Assembly: GCF_032818155.1 (NCBI RefSeq)
Contig: NZ_CP102589.1
Coordinates: 1,226,001-1,290,000 of the forward strand
Origin: Niallia taxi
GTDB taxonomy: Bacteria; Bacillota; Bacilli; Bacillales; Cytobacillaceae
DNA length: 64,000 bases
Direction: 5' to 3'
The notes beneath the pieces are model-generated. The model was not told where the DNA came from. It worked only from the letters and a program-made list of their open reading frames with translations, and ran no database searches. This document shows positions 28,045 to 37,577 of this stretch, in pieces. The position numbers and the translations under genes were made by a program. Position 1 is the stretch's first letter. Each line of letters opens with the position of its first letter.

Positions 28045-28557
28045 ATGAAAAAAATCATGCCTATGATAGCGGCACTTCTTATTATTGCAGGTTGTGCGTC
28101 AGGAGATGTATCTAAGGTAGATGTAGAAATGTTTAATGATGTCGGCGATTCCTTAGGTACAATCAATATAGAGGAGCAAACATCAGGGGTGATGCTCACG
28201 GTTAATTTAAAGGGGCTAACACCTGGAGTGCATGGTATTCACATTCATGAAATAGGAAAATGTGAGGCTCCTGAGTTTCAGAGCGCTGGTAATCACTTAA
28301 ATCCTGAGGACAAAGAGCATGGCTTGCTTCAGCCGAAAGGAGCTCATGCAGGGGACCTTCCCAATATTATTGTTGAGGCAGATGGTTCGGTAAAGGCAGA
28401 GCTAATGGCACCGCAGGTTACACTGCGAGATGCGAAAAATTCATTATTTACACCAAAGGGAACTTCTATCGTTATAACAGAACAAGCAGACGATGGAATG
28501 ACACAGCCTGCTGGAGATTCTGGGAACAGAGTTTCGTGTGGAGAAATAAAAAAATAG
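28045..28557 (+). CDS. Superoxide dismutase-like lipoprotein (YojM/SodC family) lacking one Cu ligand
   Basis: A lipoprotein (lipobox IAGC, Cys17) with a Cu/Zn-SOD fold. Cu ligands His66 and His68 (GIHIHE), bridging His84 (GNHLNP), Zn ligands His92, His101 and Asp104, the Cys73/Cys165 pair and Arg162 (GNRVSCG) are present. The fourth Cu histidine, expected in a VVHEKADD-like strand, is Thr145 (IVITEQADD). B. subtilis YojM is a known SOD paralogue with missing Cu ligands, so dismutase activity is doubtful. It acts at the outer membrane face. GGAGGAG supports ATG 28045. Confidence 0.88.
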   Translation: MKKIMPMIAALLIIAGCASGDVSKVDVEMFNDVGDSLGTINIEEQTSGVMLTVNLKGLTPGVHGIHIHEIGKCEAPEFQSAGNHLNPEDKEHGLLQPKGAHAGDLPNIIVEADGSVKAELMAPQVTLRDAKNSLFTPKGTSIVITEQADDGMTQPAGDSGNRVSCGEIKK

Positions 28558-28560
28558 CCA

Positions 28561-28598
28561 AAAAAAGCATGGAACTCATTGGTTCACATGCTTTTTTT
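28561..28598. terminator. Bidirectional terminator sodC-like/mntH
   Basis: An 11-bp stem with A and T runs (28561-28571 with 28587-28598). Confidence 0.75.
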
Positions 28599-28614
28599 GT
28601 AATTGTAGTAATCC

Positions 28615-29871
28615 TTAGAAAAAAGTATCGTAAAGCAAGAATAAGTTTAATAGCACGATAACTGTCGCAATAATCCAAGAGAGGACAGTTATTATCCTTG
28701 TATTTCGTAAACTGCCCATAATTCGTTTACTGCTAGTAAACATAATTAGTGGGATTAAAGCAAAGCCAATACCAAAGGACAGGATAACCTGGCTTAATAC
28801 TAATGCTGAAGTTGGGTTAACCCCTGAAGCAATGATGATGATCGGCGGGATAATGGTAATCAGCCTTCTAACATAAATCGGAATTCGGAAATTGATGAAG
28901 CCCTGCATGATAACATCGCCAGACATTGTACCAACAGAAGAGCTGGACAAGCCTGCAATTAAAAGTCCTAAACCGAATAATATGGCAGATAACGGACTAA
29001 CTAATTGCTCAAAATGCGTGAAGGCAACATCAAGATCATTAACAACAAAGCCATTTGCATGGAATAATGCACTTGCAACGATTAGCATAGCAGCATTGAT
29101 AAAACCTGCAATCAACATGGCAATAAGGATATCAAAGAACTCAAAACGGAAGATCATTTTCTTTTCTTGGTCCGTTCTGCCGACAATTCGCTTTTGAGTT
29201 AAGGCAGAGTGTAAATAGATCGCATGTGGCATAACAGTTGCCCCAAGTATCCCTGCAGCAAGCAGTACACTGTCAGTACCTTTGAACTGTGGCGTAAATA
29301 AACCATGCATGACAGACTGTAAATCTGGTTTAGCAAAAAACATTTGTGCAATAAATGATAAGACAACGATGAACAGCATCGCTGTAATTCCAGCCTCAAG
29401 GGAGCGGTAGCCTCTTCTTTGCAGCTCCAATATAGCAAAGCTGCCGATTGCAGCAATGATGCTGGATTCAAGCATTGGGATGCCGAAAAGTAAATAAATA
29501 CCTAGTGCAGCACCAATGAATTCGGCTAAATCGGTAGCGATAATGACTAGTTCACCTTGAATCCATAAGCCGATGCTTACGGGTTTAGGAAATTCCTCTC
29601 TTGCTACTTCGGCGAGGTTTTTTCCTGTAGCAATTCCTAACTTTGCAGATAATGATTGAATGATTAAGGCCATAATATTAGAAAACAAGATAACCCATAA
29701 TAATAAATAACCGTATTGGGAGCCTGCAGCGATATTTGTAGCAAAATTACCTGGATCAATATAAGCAATGGCAGCGATAAAGGCAGGACCAAGAAACGGC
29801 AGAAACTTTTTAATTCCTTTAGGACCATTTAAAACAGAATCTACATGAGAAGCCTGTTTACTTCTTTCCAC
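28615..29871 (-). CDS. mntH: Nramp-type manganese transporter MntH
   Basis: A proton-coupled Mn(II)/Fe(II) importer with about eleven membrane segments. The Nramp metal-site motifs DPGN (AYIDPGNFATN) in TM1 and MPH (VMPHAIYLHS) in TM6 are intact, and the GQSS-type cytoplasmic loop is replaced by a typical short Nramp loop. GTG 29871 is preferred because AGGTG lies six bases upstream; GTG 29880 overlaps that site. A promoter with an MntR-like box precedes it, so manganese repression is likely. Confidence 0.93.
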   Translation of the reverse strand: MERSKQASHVDSVLNGPKGIKKFLPFLGPAFIAAIAYIDPGNFATNIAAGSQYGYLLLWVILFSNIMALIIQSLSAKLGIATGKNLAEVAREEFPKPVSIGLWIQGELVIIATDLAEFIGAALGIYLLFGIPMLESSIIAAIGSFAILELQRRGYRSLEAGITAMLFIVVLSFIAQMFFAKPDLQSVMHGLFTPQFKGTDSVLLAAGILGATVMPHAIYLHSALTQKRIVGRTDQEKKMIFRFEFFDILIAMLIAGFINAAMLIVASALFHANGFVVNDLDVAFTHFEQLVSPLSAILFGLGLLIAGLSSSSVGTMSGDVIMQGFINFRIPIYVRRLITIIPPIIIIASGVNPTSALVLSQVILSFGIGFALIPLIMFTSSKRIMGSLRNTRIITVLSWIIATVIVLLNLFLLYDTFF

Positions 29872-29914
29872 TTTGTTCACCTGATTTCTTTTGGTTTTTT
29901 CCTATACGATAAAA

Positions 29915-29931
29915 TGTTTCCTTAGTGCAAC
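29915..29931. promoter_or_regulatory. Putative MntR operator of mntH
   Basis: Read on the minus strand this is GTTGCACTAAGGAAACA, which matches 13 of 17 positions of the B. subtilis MntR box as I recall it (TTTGCCTTAAGGAAACT), including TAAGGAAAC. It lies just downstream of the mntH -10, at the transcription start, where a repressor would act. Confidence 0.6.
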
Positions 29932-29939
29932 TTTATCTT

Positions 29940-29968
29940 AGGATATTCCTCGTTTTCTATTTTGTCAA
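29940..29968 (-). promoter_or_regulatory. SigA promoter of mntH
   Basis: On the minus strand: perfect TTGACA (29968-29963), 17-base spacer, TATCCT (29945-29940). Confidence 0.65.
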
Positions 29969-30130
29969 TGATTGTGCAATAAAATGTATGAAGTAAATAA
30001 TGGGGCTAATTGGTCTGTGCTGGTTCTAAAAATCCACAGCAAAAATTTAGCCCATTTTAATTGTAATCGTGTTAACGGCACATATTTTATGATAAAATAT
30101 GGACAGCAAAATAGGAATAAAGGTGAAAGT

Positions 30131-30391
30131 ATGGATAATCAAGAAGTGAACGTAGAGCTAGTAATGCTTTTGAATGAATGGGATCCCTTCAAAATCGGGG
30201 AGGGAAATTATGATACCGAAATTGCAGATTGTGTCTATGCTGTCCATAAAATCGACAATGTAGAGGAACTTGCAGTAAAAATTCAGGAGATATACGAGTT
30301 TTCCTTCGAAGAAACGATTCCGATGGAAAATTGTGTTTCTATTTCAGCAAAGCTATTGCTTACAAAGGAAAGCGGTTCTTGTGCCCTTTAA
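30131..30391 (+). CDS. yugE: YugE family protein (DUF1871)
   Basis: An 86-residue acidic, helical protein of unknown function. WDPFKIGEGNYDTEIADCV is the family signature. ATG 30131 follows AAAGGTG; the longer frame from 29972 has no ribosome site. It lies upstream of yugG-yugH as in B. subtilis, but patB, its usual other neighbour, is absent. Confidence 0.85.
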   Translation: MDNQEVNVELVMLLNEWDPFKIGEGNYDTEIADCVYAVHKIDNVEELAVKIQEIYEFSFEETIPMENCVSISAKLLLTKESGSCAL

Positions 30392-30433
30392 TCAGGGGAA
30401 AATTTTTCACTCAAAAATTTTGGAGGGATATAA

Positions 30434-30934
30434 ATGAAGTTGACAGAAAAAGAAATCGAAGTGGCAGAAATTTTAGAAAAAAACGCCCGTATTACAGATG
30501 AAGATATCTCTAAAATGATTGAGGAAGATTTGCAGACGACTAAAGAAATTGTAGCAAAATTGGAAGATATGAAAGTAGTTGTCCGCTATACGAGCATTGT
30601 GGACTGGTCGAAAGTGGAGGGTCATGAAGGCGTTACCGCAATGATCGATGTTAAGGTGACACCAAAGCGTGGAGTTGGCTTCGACGAGGTTGCACAAAGA
30701 ATCTACCGCTTCAAAGAAGTGAAATCATTATACTTAATGTCAGGGACATACGATCTGTCTGTTATTATTGAAGGAAAATCAATGAACGATGTGGCTAGAT
30801 TTGTGTCAGAAAAGCTGTCCACATTGGATTCAGTCTTGTCAACGACAACTCATTTTATCCTTAAGCAATACAAGCATGATGGGACAATTTTTGAACCGAA
30901 TAATGATGATAAAAGGATAGTGGTGTCACCGTGA
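30434..30934 (+). CDS. yugG: Lrp/AsnC family regulator YugG
   Basis: An N-terminal winged HTH (about 1-60, ARITDEDISKMIEEDLQTTKE) is joined to a RAM/AsnC effector domain (about 70-150, SLYLMSGTYDLSVIIEGK). It overlaps or abuts the aminotransferase yugH (TGATG), so it likely forms one operon with it and may sense an amino acid it handles. GGAGGG supports ATG 30434. Confidence 0.9.
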   Translation: MKLTEKEIEVAEILEKNARITDEDISKMIEEDLQTTKEIVAKLEDMKVVVRYTSIVDWSKVEGHEGVTAMIDVKVTPKRGVGFDEVAQRIYRFKEVKSLYLMSGTYDLSVIIEGKSMNDVARFVSEKLSTLDSVLSTTTHFILKQYKHDGTIFEPNNDDKRIVVSP

Positions 30935-32106
30935 TGAATCAGACAAAAAGCTATATTGCCGACAAAGTTGCGGAAATGAAGCCTTCGGGCATAAGGAGAT
31001 TTTTTGATTTGGCATCCAACATGGAAGGAGTCATCTCACTTGGCGTTGGGGAGCCAGACTTTGTAACATCATGGTCTGCAAGGGAAGCCGCTATTCTCTC
31101 CTTGGAGCAAGGCTATACTTCCTATACGGCAAATCCAGGTATGCTGGAGCTGAGAGAGGAAATATCCTCTTATATGAACAGAAGGTTTCATGTTGAGTAT
31201 AATCCTAAATCAGAAATTATTGTAACAGTTGGTGCAAGTCAAGCAATTGATATTGCTTTAAGAGCAATCTTAAATCCAGATGAGGAAGTTATTGTGCTTG
31301 AGCCATGCTTTGTTGCCTATGCACCGCTCGTTACCTTGGCAGGAGGCAACCCCGTTCCTGTACAAACATTAAAGGAAAATGAATTTAAGGTACTTCCTGA
31401 ACAGCTTGAAGCTGTAATAACAGCAAAAACAAAAGCAATCATGATTTGTTCGCCGAGCAATCCGACAGGCTCTCTTTTGTCTGCATCTGAATTAGAGGCA
31501 ATCGCAAATGTTGCTAAAAAGCATGATTTACTGATAATTTCAGATGAGATTTATGCAGAGCTATGCTATGACGAGGAATACACTAGTATGGCTGCAATAA
31601 ACGAAATGTGGGACAGAACGTTGCTCATTTCCGGTTTTTCCAAAGGATTTGCCATGACTGGTTGGAGACTTGGCTTTGTGTGTGCACCAGAGGAATTAAC
31701 GCAGGCTATGCTTAAAATTCATCAATACAGTTTAATGTGTGCACCTACAATGGCACAGTTTGCTGGACTTGAGGCACTGAAATCTGGCAGCAATGATGTC
31801 GAGGATATGAGAAAAAGCTATCGCCGCAGACGAAATCTTGTTGTACAGTCATTAAACGATATGGGCTTAAGCTGTCATATTCCCGGCGGAGCATTCTATG
31901 CATTCCCTGACATTACAGCAACAGGATTAACATCAGAGCAATTTGCAGAGAAGCTATTAATGGAAGAAAAAGTAGCAGTCGTACCAGGAAATGTTTTCGG
32001 TGAGAGTGGAGAAGGCCATATTCGTTGTTCCTATGCATCCTCATTAGAACAACTGCAAGAAGCTTTGAAAAGAATGAAGGATTTTACAGATAGATACAGA
32101 CAATAA
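30934..32106 (+). CDS. yugH: Class I/II PLP-dependent aminotransferase YugH
   Basis: A fold-type I aminotransferase; substrates are probably aromatic or aspartate-family amino acids. SPSNPTGSLL, SDEIYAELCYD and the PLP lysine motif SGFSKGFAMTGWRLGF are present. ATG 30934 overlaps the yugG stop; a GTG at 30931 is an alternative. 390 residues is normal. Coupled translation with the Lrp-type gene suggests amino-acid responsive control. Confidence 0.92.
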   Translation: MNQTKSYIADKVAEMKPSGIRRFFDLASNMEGVISLGVGEPDFVTSWSAREAAILSLEQGYTSYTANPGMLELREEISSYMNRRFHVEYNPKSEIIVTVGASQAIDIALRAILNPDEEVIVLEPCFVAYAPLVTLAGGNPVPVQTLKENEFKVLPEQLEAVITAKTKAIMICSPSNPTGSLLSASELEAIANVAKKHDLLIISDEIYAELCYDEEYTSMAAINEMWDRTLLISGFSKGFAMTGWRLGFVCAPEELTQAMLKIHQYSLMCAPTMAQFAGLEALKSGSNDVEDMRKSYRRRRNLVVQSLNDMGLSCHIPGGAFYAFPDITATGLTSEQFAEKLLMEEKVAVVPGNVFGESGEGHIRCSYASSLEQLQEALKRMKDFTDRYRQ

Positions 32107-32110
32107 TGGT

Positions 32111-32133
32111 CCGTTCGTTAGAACGGTCCTTTT
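32111..32133 (+). terminator. Terminator after yugH
   Basis: Stem CCGTTC/GAACGG (32111-32116 with 32121-32126) followed by TCCTTTTTTT. Confidence 0.75.
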
Positions 32134-32225
32134 TTTGTTTGGAAATATTCTGCTAGCATTTATTAAGTAATATTTGTGAAAACTTTAAATGTCTTGATTA
32201 AAGCACAGCGATATAAAAATACTTT

Positions 32226-32254
32226 TTGTATTAACGTATCTTTTGTGATATAAT
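32226..32254 (+). promoter_or_regulatory. Promoter of yugI (extended -10)
   Basis: TTGTAT (32226-32231), 17-base spacer, TATAAT (32249-32254) preceded by TGA, an extended -10. Confidence 0.7.
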
Positions 32255-32308
32255 TTTATAATGCATATTAAAGGAAAAATTAATATATAAAATACTAGGA
32301 GTGTTCTC

Positions 32309-32719
32309 ATGTCAGATAAAATCGAAGTTGGAAGTGTATTAACAGGAAAGGTAACTGGAATTCAGCCATACGGCGCTTTCGTTTCTCTAGACGAAAACCA
32401 ACAAGGGCTTGTTCATATTTCAGAAGTAACACATGGCTATGTTAAGGATATCAATGAATTCCTTAAAGTTGGCGACGAAGTTAAAGTGAAAGTTCTATCT
32501 GTTGATGGAAATGCAGGAAAAATCGGATTATCTATCCGTGCTACTGAAGAAGCACCGGCAGCTCCAGCAGATGCTGAAAAAACAAAAAAACCTCGCGCTA
32601 AGCGCCAAGCAGCTCCTGTTACTGTTGATGCAGACAGCAGCCAAGGCTTCAATACACTTAAAGACAAATTGCAAGAGTGGATTGACCAATCAAACCGCAG
32701 CGATTTAATTAAGAAGTAA
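32309..32719 (+). CDS. yugI: S1 RNA-binding protein YugI (general stress protein 13)
   Basis: A single S1 domain at residues 5-75 (GSVLTGKVTGIQPYGAFVSL, GLVHISEV, GKIGLSIR) followed by a low-complexity, Ala/Lys-rich linker and a conserved tail (LQEWIDQSNRSDLIKK). It is ribosome- or RNA-associated in B. subtilis. AGGAG supports ATG 32309. Strong promoter and terminator show a monocistronic, highly expressed gene. Confidence 0.93.
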   Translation: MSDKIEVGSVLTGKVTGIQPYGAFVSLDENQQGLVHISEVTHGYVKDINEFLKVGDEVKVKVLSVDGNAGKIGLSIRATEEAPAAPADAEKTKKPRAKRQAAPVTVDADSSQGFNTLKDKLQEWIDQSNRSDLIKK

Positions 32720-32721
32720 TA

Positions 32722-32759
32722 AAAAAAAAGCAGGATGCTCACGCATTCTGCTTTTTTTT
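32722..32759. terminator. Bidirectional terminator yugI/yuzA
   Basis: A 17-bp stem with one G-U pair (32722-32738 with 32743-32759), rich in A and T ends. Confidence 0.85.
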
Positions 32760-32760
32760 G

Positions 32761-32994
32761 TTATTTAATTGATCTTGGTTCAGGTTCACGAGATACTTCG
32801 GCACTAGGCTTGAATAGGAGTCCTAAATTGATTAAGCCTGCAAGTCCAACCAATCCATAGATGATTCTAGATAATGCAGATTCTTGCCCGCCAAAAATGG
32901 CTGCTACTAAATCAAATTGAAAAAATCCAATTAGTCCCCAATTTATTGCTCCTATAATTGTCAACACTAATGCTGTTCTTTGAATACCACTCAT
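32761..32994 (-). CDS. yuzA: DUF378 membrane protein YuzA
   Basis: A 77-residue protein with two hydrophobic segments (about 7-30 and 42-62) and the family motif TIIGAINWGLIGFF. The ATG at 32994 is preferred because GGAGG lies eight bases upstream, while the ATG at 33000 is only two to three bases from it. Function is unknown. Confidence 0.85.
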   Translation of the reverse strand: MSGIQRTALVLTIIGAINWGLIGFFQFDLVAAIFGGQESALSRIIYGLVGLAGLINLGLLFKPSAEVSREPEPRSIK

Positions 32995-33240
32995 GTTCAT
33001 TTCCTCCTTGTATTGGATTCCTTATTATCTTTTGCAAAGCAATTGCATTTATGCATTGGCTATTCTGCATTTTTTCTTTTTTTTGGGTAAGATAATGTTT
33101 GGTAAGTAACTTGGCAATGTCAGTTCATTTCTTTTGATTTTCGAATTAATTTAGTAAATAATAAGTAGTGTCCTCCTGCTGATTTCTTCATTTTAGGAAC
33201 AAAAGGAGCATTAATATTGATTATAGGAGGAAAAGTGAGC

Positions 33241-34404
33241 ATGAATAATTTCACATTTTATAACCCGACAAAATTGATTTTTGGGAAGGGCCAATTATCG
33301 CAGCTCGCGGATCAGCTTGCTCCGTACGGAAATAAAATCCTTCTCGTTTATGGTGGAGGAAGCATTAAACGCAGCGGCCTTTATGACCAAGTTGTTGGCA
33401 TCTTAAAAGAAAATAATAAAGAAGTGTTTGAACTGTCAGGAGTAGAGCCAAACCCTCGTTTAACAACTGTTCAAAGAGGTGTAGATATCTGTAAGACAGA
33501 AGGAATTGATTTTATTTTAGCTGTTGGCGGCGGAAGTGTTATTGATTGTACAAAAGCTATTTCTGTCGGCGCTAAATATGATGGAGATCCATGGGATATT
33601 GTGACAAGAAAAGCAATACCTACACAAGCAGTACCATTTGGAACAGTATTAACACTTGCTGCTACAGGCTCTGAGATGAACTCAGGTTCTGTTATTACTA
33701 ATTGGGAAACACAAGAAAAGTATGGCTGGGGAAGCCCATTAACATTCCCTGTTTTCTCTATTCTTGATCCAGAGAATACATATACAGTGCCAAAAAACCA
33801 AACGATTTATGGAATTGTAGATATGATGTCACATGTTCTTGAGCATTATTTCCATTTAGAAGAGAACACACAATTCCAAGATTATATGTGTGAGTCTTTA
33901 CTGAAGACCGTGATGGAAACAGGTCCTAAACTTGTTGAGGACTTGGAGAATTTTGAATATCGTTCAACAATCCTATATTCCGGCACAATGGCATTAAACG
34001 GCATGCTTAACATGGGTTACCAAGGAGATTGGGCAACACATAATATTGAGCATGCGGTGTCAGCTGTTTATGACATTCCGCACGGAGGAGGACTTGCCAT
34101 TCTTTTCCCTAACTGGATGAAGCATAACCTGAGTGTGAAGCCTTCAAGATTCAAGCAGCTTGCTGTAAGAGTATTTGGAGTGGACCCAGAAGGTAAAACA
34201 GATGAGCAAGCTGGATTGGAAGGCATCGAAAAACTGAGAGAATTCTGGAACAGCATCGGTGCACCATCAACGCTTGCAGACTATGATATTGATGACAGCA
34301 AGCTTGAGCTAATGGTTGACAGAGCAATGGCAAGAGGAGAATTCGGACGCTTTAATTTATTGAAGGCAGAAGACGTTCGCGCTATATACAAAGCATCCCT
34401 GTAA
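33241..34404 (+). CDS. yugJ: Iron-containing alcohol dehydrogenase YugJ (butanol dehydrogenase-like)
   Basis: A NAD(P)H-dependent group III alcohol dehydrogenase. [11 protein letters not shown] binds the nucleotide; metal ligands fall in [11 protein letters not shown] and in [22 protein letters not shown] 33241 gives a 387-residue protein like B. subtilis YugJ and follows AGGAGG; a GTG at 33235 and an ATT-rich longer frame are less likely. Only one of the two tandem copies (yugJ, yugK) found in B. subtilis is present. Confidence 0.93.
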   Translation: MNNFTFYNPTKLIFGKGQLSQLADQLAPYGNKILLVYGGGSIKRSGLYDQVVGILKENNKEVFELSGVEPNPRLTTVQRGVDICKTEGIDFILAVGGGSVIDCTKAISVGAKYDGDPWDIVTRKAIPTQAVPFGTVLTLAATGSEMNSGSVITNWETQEKYGWGSPLTFPVFSILDPENTYTVPKNQTIYGIVDMMSHVLEHYFHLEENTQFQDYMCESLLKTVMETGPKLVEDLENFEYRSTILYSGTMALNGMLNMGYQGDWATHNIEHAVSAVYDIPHGGGLAILFPNWMKHNLSVKPSRFKQLAVRVFGVDPEGKTDEQAGLEGIEKLREFWNSIGAPSTLADYDIDDSKLELMVDRAMARGEFGRFNLLKAEDVRAIYKASL

Positions 34405-34434
34405 GACTGCTTAGCTTCTATTGATCATAATATA

Positions 34435-34475
34435 CTATTGGGTCCCAGCTAATTTATTAAGCTGGGACCTAATAG
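34435..34475. other. Long hairpin yugJ-pgi
   Basis: A 16-bp stem with one G-U pair (CTATTGGGTCCCAGCT with AGCTGGGACCTAATAG, 34435-34475). It has no T-run after it, so it may be a weak terminator, an mRNA-stabilising element or an operator. Confidence 0.45.
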
Positions 34476-34613
34476 GTAATAGTGACTAAAAGATGAATAT
34501 CGGAAAAAAAGTCAGTTTGTATCCGCTTTCAAAACAATCTCATTCTTGATTAGTTTGGACACATTGTATAAAGTGAAAGAGGATACAAAAATAAATATAA
34601 TGGAGGATCATTT

Positions 34614-35963
34614 ATGACACACGTTCGTTTTGATTACTCAAAGGCATTAAGCTTTTTTGGAGAACATGAAATTACATACTTATCTGATGCGGTTAAAGTT
34701 GCTCATCATTCCTTACATGAAAAAACTGGAGCAGGAAGCGACTTCTTAGGCTGGATTGATCTTCCTGTTGATTATGATAAAGAAGAATTTTCCCGTATTT
34801 TAAAATCATCACAAAAGATCCAAAACGATTCTGAAGTTTTGCTTGTAATCGGAATTGGTGGATCTTATCTTGGAGCACGTGCAGCAATCGAAATGCTGAA
34901 CCACAGCTTCCATAATGCTTTATCTAAGGATAAAAGAAAAACTCCACAAATCATCTTCATCGGAAAAGACATCAGCTCTACATATATGAGCGATGTTATT
35001 GATTTCTTAGGTGATAAGGATTTCTCTATCAACGTTATTTCTAAATCTGGTACAACAACAGAGCCAGCAATTGCATTCCGTATTTTCCGCAAGCTATTGG
35101 AAGAGAAATACGGTGCAGAGGAAGCTAAATCAAGAATTTATGCAACAACTGACAAAGCGCGCGGTGCATTAAAAACACTTGCTACTGAAGAAGGCTTTGA
35201 AACGTTTGTTATTCCTGATGATGTTGGCGGACGCTATTCTGTCCTTACAGCGGTAGGTTTGCTTCCAATCGCAGTTAGTGGTGCAGATATTGAGAAAATG
35301 ATGAAGGGTGCAGCAGCTGCTCGTGAAGACTTCAGCTCTTCAGAATTAAGTGAAAATGCTGCATACCAATATGCTGCAGTACGTAATGTCCTTTACAATA
35401 AAGGCAAAACAATTGAAATGCTTATCAACTATGAGCCAGGACTTCAATATTTCTCTGAGTGGTGGAAACAGCTGTTCGGTGAAAGTGAAGGAAAAGACCA
35501 AAAAGGTATTTATCCGTCTTCCGCTAACTTCTCAACTGATTTGCACTCATTAGGGCAATATGTTCAAGAAGGTCGCCGCGACATTTTTGAAACAGTTGTT
35601 AAAGTGGACAAGCCTCGTCATGAATTAACGATTGAAGCAGCAGAAAACGATCTTGATGGCTTAAACTACCTTGCAGGTAAAACTGTTGACTTTGTAAATA
35701 ACAAGGCATTTGAAGGTACGCTTCTTGCACATACAGATGGCGGTGTGCCAAATCTAATCGTTACAATTCCTGAAATGGATGAATACACTTTCGGTTACTT
35801 AGTGTACTTCTTCGAGAAAGCATGCGCAATCAGCGGATACCTTCTTGGAGTTAACCCATTCGACCAACCAGGTGTTGAAGCATATAAAGTTAATATGTTC
35901 GCATTGCTTGGCAAACCAGGCTTCGAAGAGAAAAAAGCAGAACTTGAGAGCCGTTTAAAATAA
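34614..35963 (+). CDS. pgi: Glucose-6-phosphate isomerase
   Basis: Pgi interconverts glucose 6-phosphate and fructose 6-phosphate in glycolysis. [15 protein letters not shown], the SIS signature [16 protein letters not shown] and the C-terminal [14 protein letters not shown] are present. 449 residues is the Firmicutes length. GGAGG precedes ATG 34614. Codon use favours common codons, as expected of a highly expressed gene. Confidence 0.97.
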   Translation: MTHVRFDYSKALSFFGEHEITYLSDAVKVAHHSLHEKTGAGSDFLGWIDLPVDYDKEEFSRILKSSQKIQNDSEVLLVIGIGGSYLGARAAIEMLNHSFHNALSKDKRKTPQIIFIGKDISSTYMSDVIDFLGDKDFSINVISKSGTTTEPAIAFRIFRKLLEEKYGAEEAKSRIYATTDKARGALKTLATEEGFETFVIPDDVGGRYSVLTAVGLLPIAVSGADIEKMMKGAAAAREDFSSSELSENAAYQYAAVRNVLYNKGKTIEMLINYEPGLQYFSEWWKQLFGESEGKDQKGIYPSSANFSTDLHSLGQYVQEGRRDIFETVVKVDKPRHELTIEAAENDLDGLNYLAGKTVDFVNNKAFEGTLLAHTDGGVPNLIVTIPEMDEYTFGYLVYFFEKACAISGYLLGVNPFDQPGVEAYKVNMFALLGKPGFEEKKAELESRLK

Positions 35964-36102
35964 GAGATTAATCAATTGAAAAGGACAATCCATATAAAGG
36001 ATTGTCCTTTTCGTTTCCAGCATTTTATATTTTCATGTTTTTAGAAAGAGAATTAAGGATAAATAACTACTATAATTCATAATTGTTTTAGGAGGGATAT
36101 GA

Positions 36103-36435
36103 ATGTTAGTAGAACAGGATCAGACATTAATAAGGGCTTTACAGGAATGCATGATAGCAACTAATCACTGCTTGAATGAATGTCTTGCTGAAGATGAATC
36201 AAATATGATGATAGATTGTATTCGCTTAGACCGGGAATGCATGGAGTTTTGCTCCAACTTAGAACAAGCAATTATCCGCCAATCTCCATATGCGAAGGAA
36301 CTTGCTGAGCTTTGCCTGAAGGTTTGTGAAGCGTGTGCCCAGGAATGCCAAAAGCATGATCATAAACATTGCCAATATTGTGCAGATATTTGCTTGCAAT
36401 GTATGGAAGCATGTAAAACATACTTAAAAAAGTAA
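36103..36435 (+). CDS. Four-helix-bundle copper-binding protein (YhjQ family)
   Basis: A 110-residue protein with about 13 cysteines in CxxxC/CxxC spacing (CMIATNHCLNEC, CEACAQEC, CQYCADICLQCMEAC) and His-rich KHDHKHC. This is the ferredoxin-like, cysteine-lined four-helix bundle family that stores Cu(I). No signal peptide is seen, so it is cytosolic. AGGAGGG supports ATG 36103. No copper transporter is adjacent. Confidence 0.88.
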   Translation: MLVEQDQTLIRALQECMIATNHCLNECLAEDESNMMIDCIRLDRECMEFCSNLEQAIIRQSPYAKELAELCLKVCEACAQECQKHDHKHCQYCADICLQCMEACKTYLKK

Positions 36436-36446
36436 TTTAATGCATA

Positions 36447-36478
36447 ACAGCGCTAATTTTTAGAGCGCTGTTTTTTTA
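36447..36478. terminator. Bidirectional terminator after the copper-binding gene
   Basis: Stem ACAGCGCT/AGCGCTGT (36447-36454 with 36464-36471) followed by TTTTTT. Confidence 0.8.
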
Positions 36479-36484
36479 TGCATA

Positions 36485-37483
36485 CTAAAATCCGGCTATC
36501 AGGATAAGCTCATCTTTTTCTTCCACCATAAAGGATGCACCTGGCTTAATATAAGATTGACTGCCTCTTTTTACCCCTAATAAAAGTTTGTCATCAAGAA
36601 GAAGATACGAACTGAGAGCAGCGAAATCAAGCCTTTCCTCGTTCTTCCATTCTCCAAGTGGGACAATTTGTAATCTTTTATCTTTGAAATTTCCTAACAA
36701 ATCAAGGAAGGCAATCATTGTATCTTGAGAATTAAGACTGCTGTGCATGACAAAGCTTGACAGTCGATTTGTTTGAATGATTTCATCAGCGCCAGCGCGA
36801 TTGGCATTCGTTACTTGCTCTACAGTCAAAATTTCAATAATACAAGGAACTGCAGGGTTTAAACCTTTTATAGCGAGCAATGTCAAAATGGAATTCATAT
36901 CAGCATACATTTCGTCTTTACTTTGATCAGCAGTAATAATGACTTTGCTTGCCTTCAAAATATTAGCGCGAAGAAGCGTTGCATCAATATTTGGGTTCCC
37001 TTGAATAAAATGAAGGGACTCAGGGCTTGGATTTTGAGAGAGCGATTCATCAACAAGTGTAATGACTGCTTTTTTACCATCCTTAGAGATGGATTGAATC
37101 AGTGCCTTAGAACGTTCATTCCATCCGATAATAACAATGTGATCTTGTCCTTTATAAGCTGATTTTCCTTCCATAAAGGCATTTTGTCTGGCTACTGCTG
37201 CTGTTGCTAATGTCACTAAGTACGTTGATAAAAAACCTGCTCCAGTGAGAATAAGCAGCATGCCTGTCACTCTTCCTACTATTGTAGTAGGAGAGTAATC
37301 CCCATATCCGACTGTAGATGCTGTGATAATTGCCCACCATACTCCTTCAAAAAAGGATGGGAAGTTGTCAGGCTCTACTATCGTAATGACCATTCCGAAA
37401 AATAAAATAATGGAAACTGCAATAGATAGAATTCTGATACTGATCGGAAGACGTAGAAATGCGGTGAGTACAGTGTTCGGCAA
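36485..37483 (-). CDS. yugO: Potassium channel YugO
   Basis: A two-TM potassium channel with pore and filter TASTVGYGDYSP, then a TrkA-N/RCK domain (IVIIGWNERSKALIQS; Rossmann-like) and a C-terminal TrkA-C-like tail. In B. subtilis YugO carries electrical signals in biofilms. TTG 37483 is chosen with GGAGTG six bases upstream. 332 residues matches the family. Confidence 0.92.
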   Translation of the reverse strand: MPNTVLTAFLRLPISIRILSIAVSIILFFGMVITIVEPDNFPSFFEGVWWAIITASTVGYGDYSPTTIVGRVTGMLLILTGAGFLSTYLVTLATAAVARQNAFMEGKSAYKGQDHIVIIGWNERSKALIQSISKDGKKAVITLVDESLSQNPSPESLHFIQGNPNIDATLLRANILKASKVIITADQSKDEMYADMNSILTLLAIKGLNPAVPCIIEILTVEQVTNANRAGADEIIQTNRLSSFVMHSSLNSQDTMIAFLDLLGNFKDKRLQIVPLGEWKNEERLDFAALSSYLLLDDKLLLGVKRGSQSYIKPGASFMVEEKDELILIAGF

Positions 37484-37528
37484 AATATTTCACTCCATCA
37501 TAAAATGTATATATTTCATTATGGACGA

Positions 37529-37566
37529 AATAAAAATCTTTCATAATTAAATGAAAGATTTTTATT
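37529..37566. terminator. Terminator of the TetR gene
   Basis: A 16-bp perfect stem (37529-37544 with 37551-37566) whose A/T-rich base acts as the T-run, between the ends or starts of yugO and the TetR gene. Confidence 0.65.
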
Positions 37567-37577
37567 AGAATGCCTGT

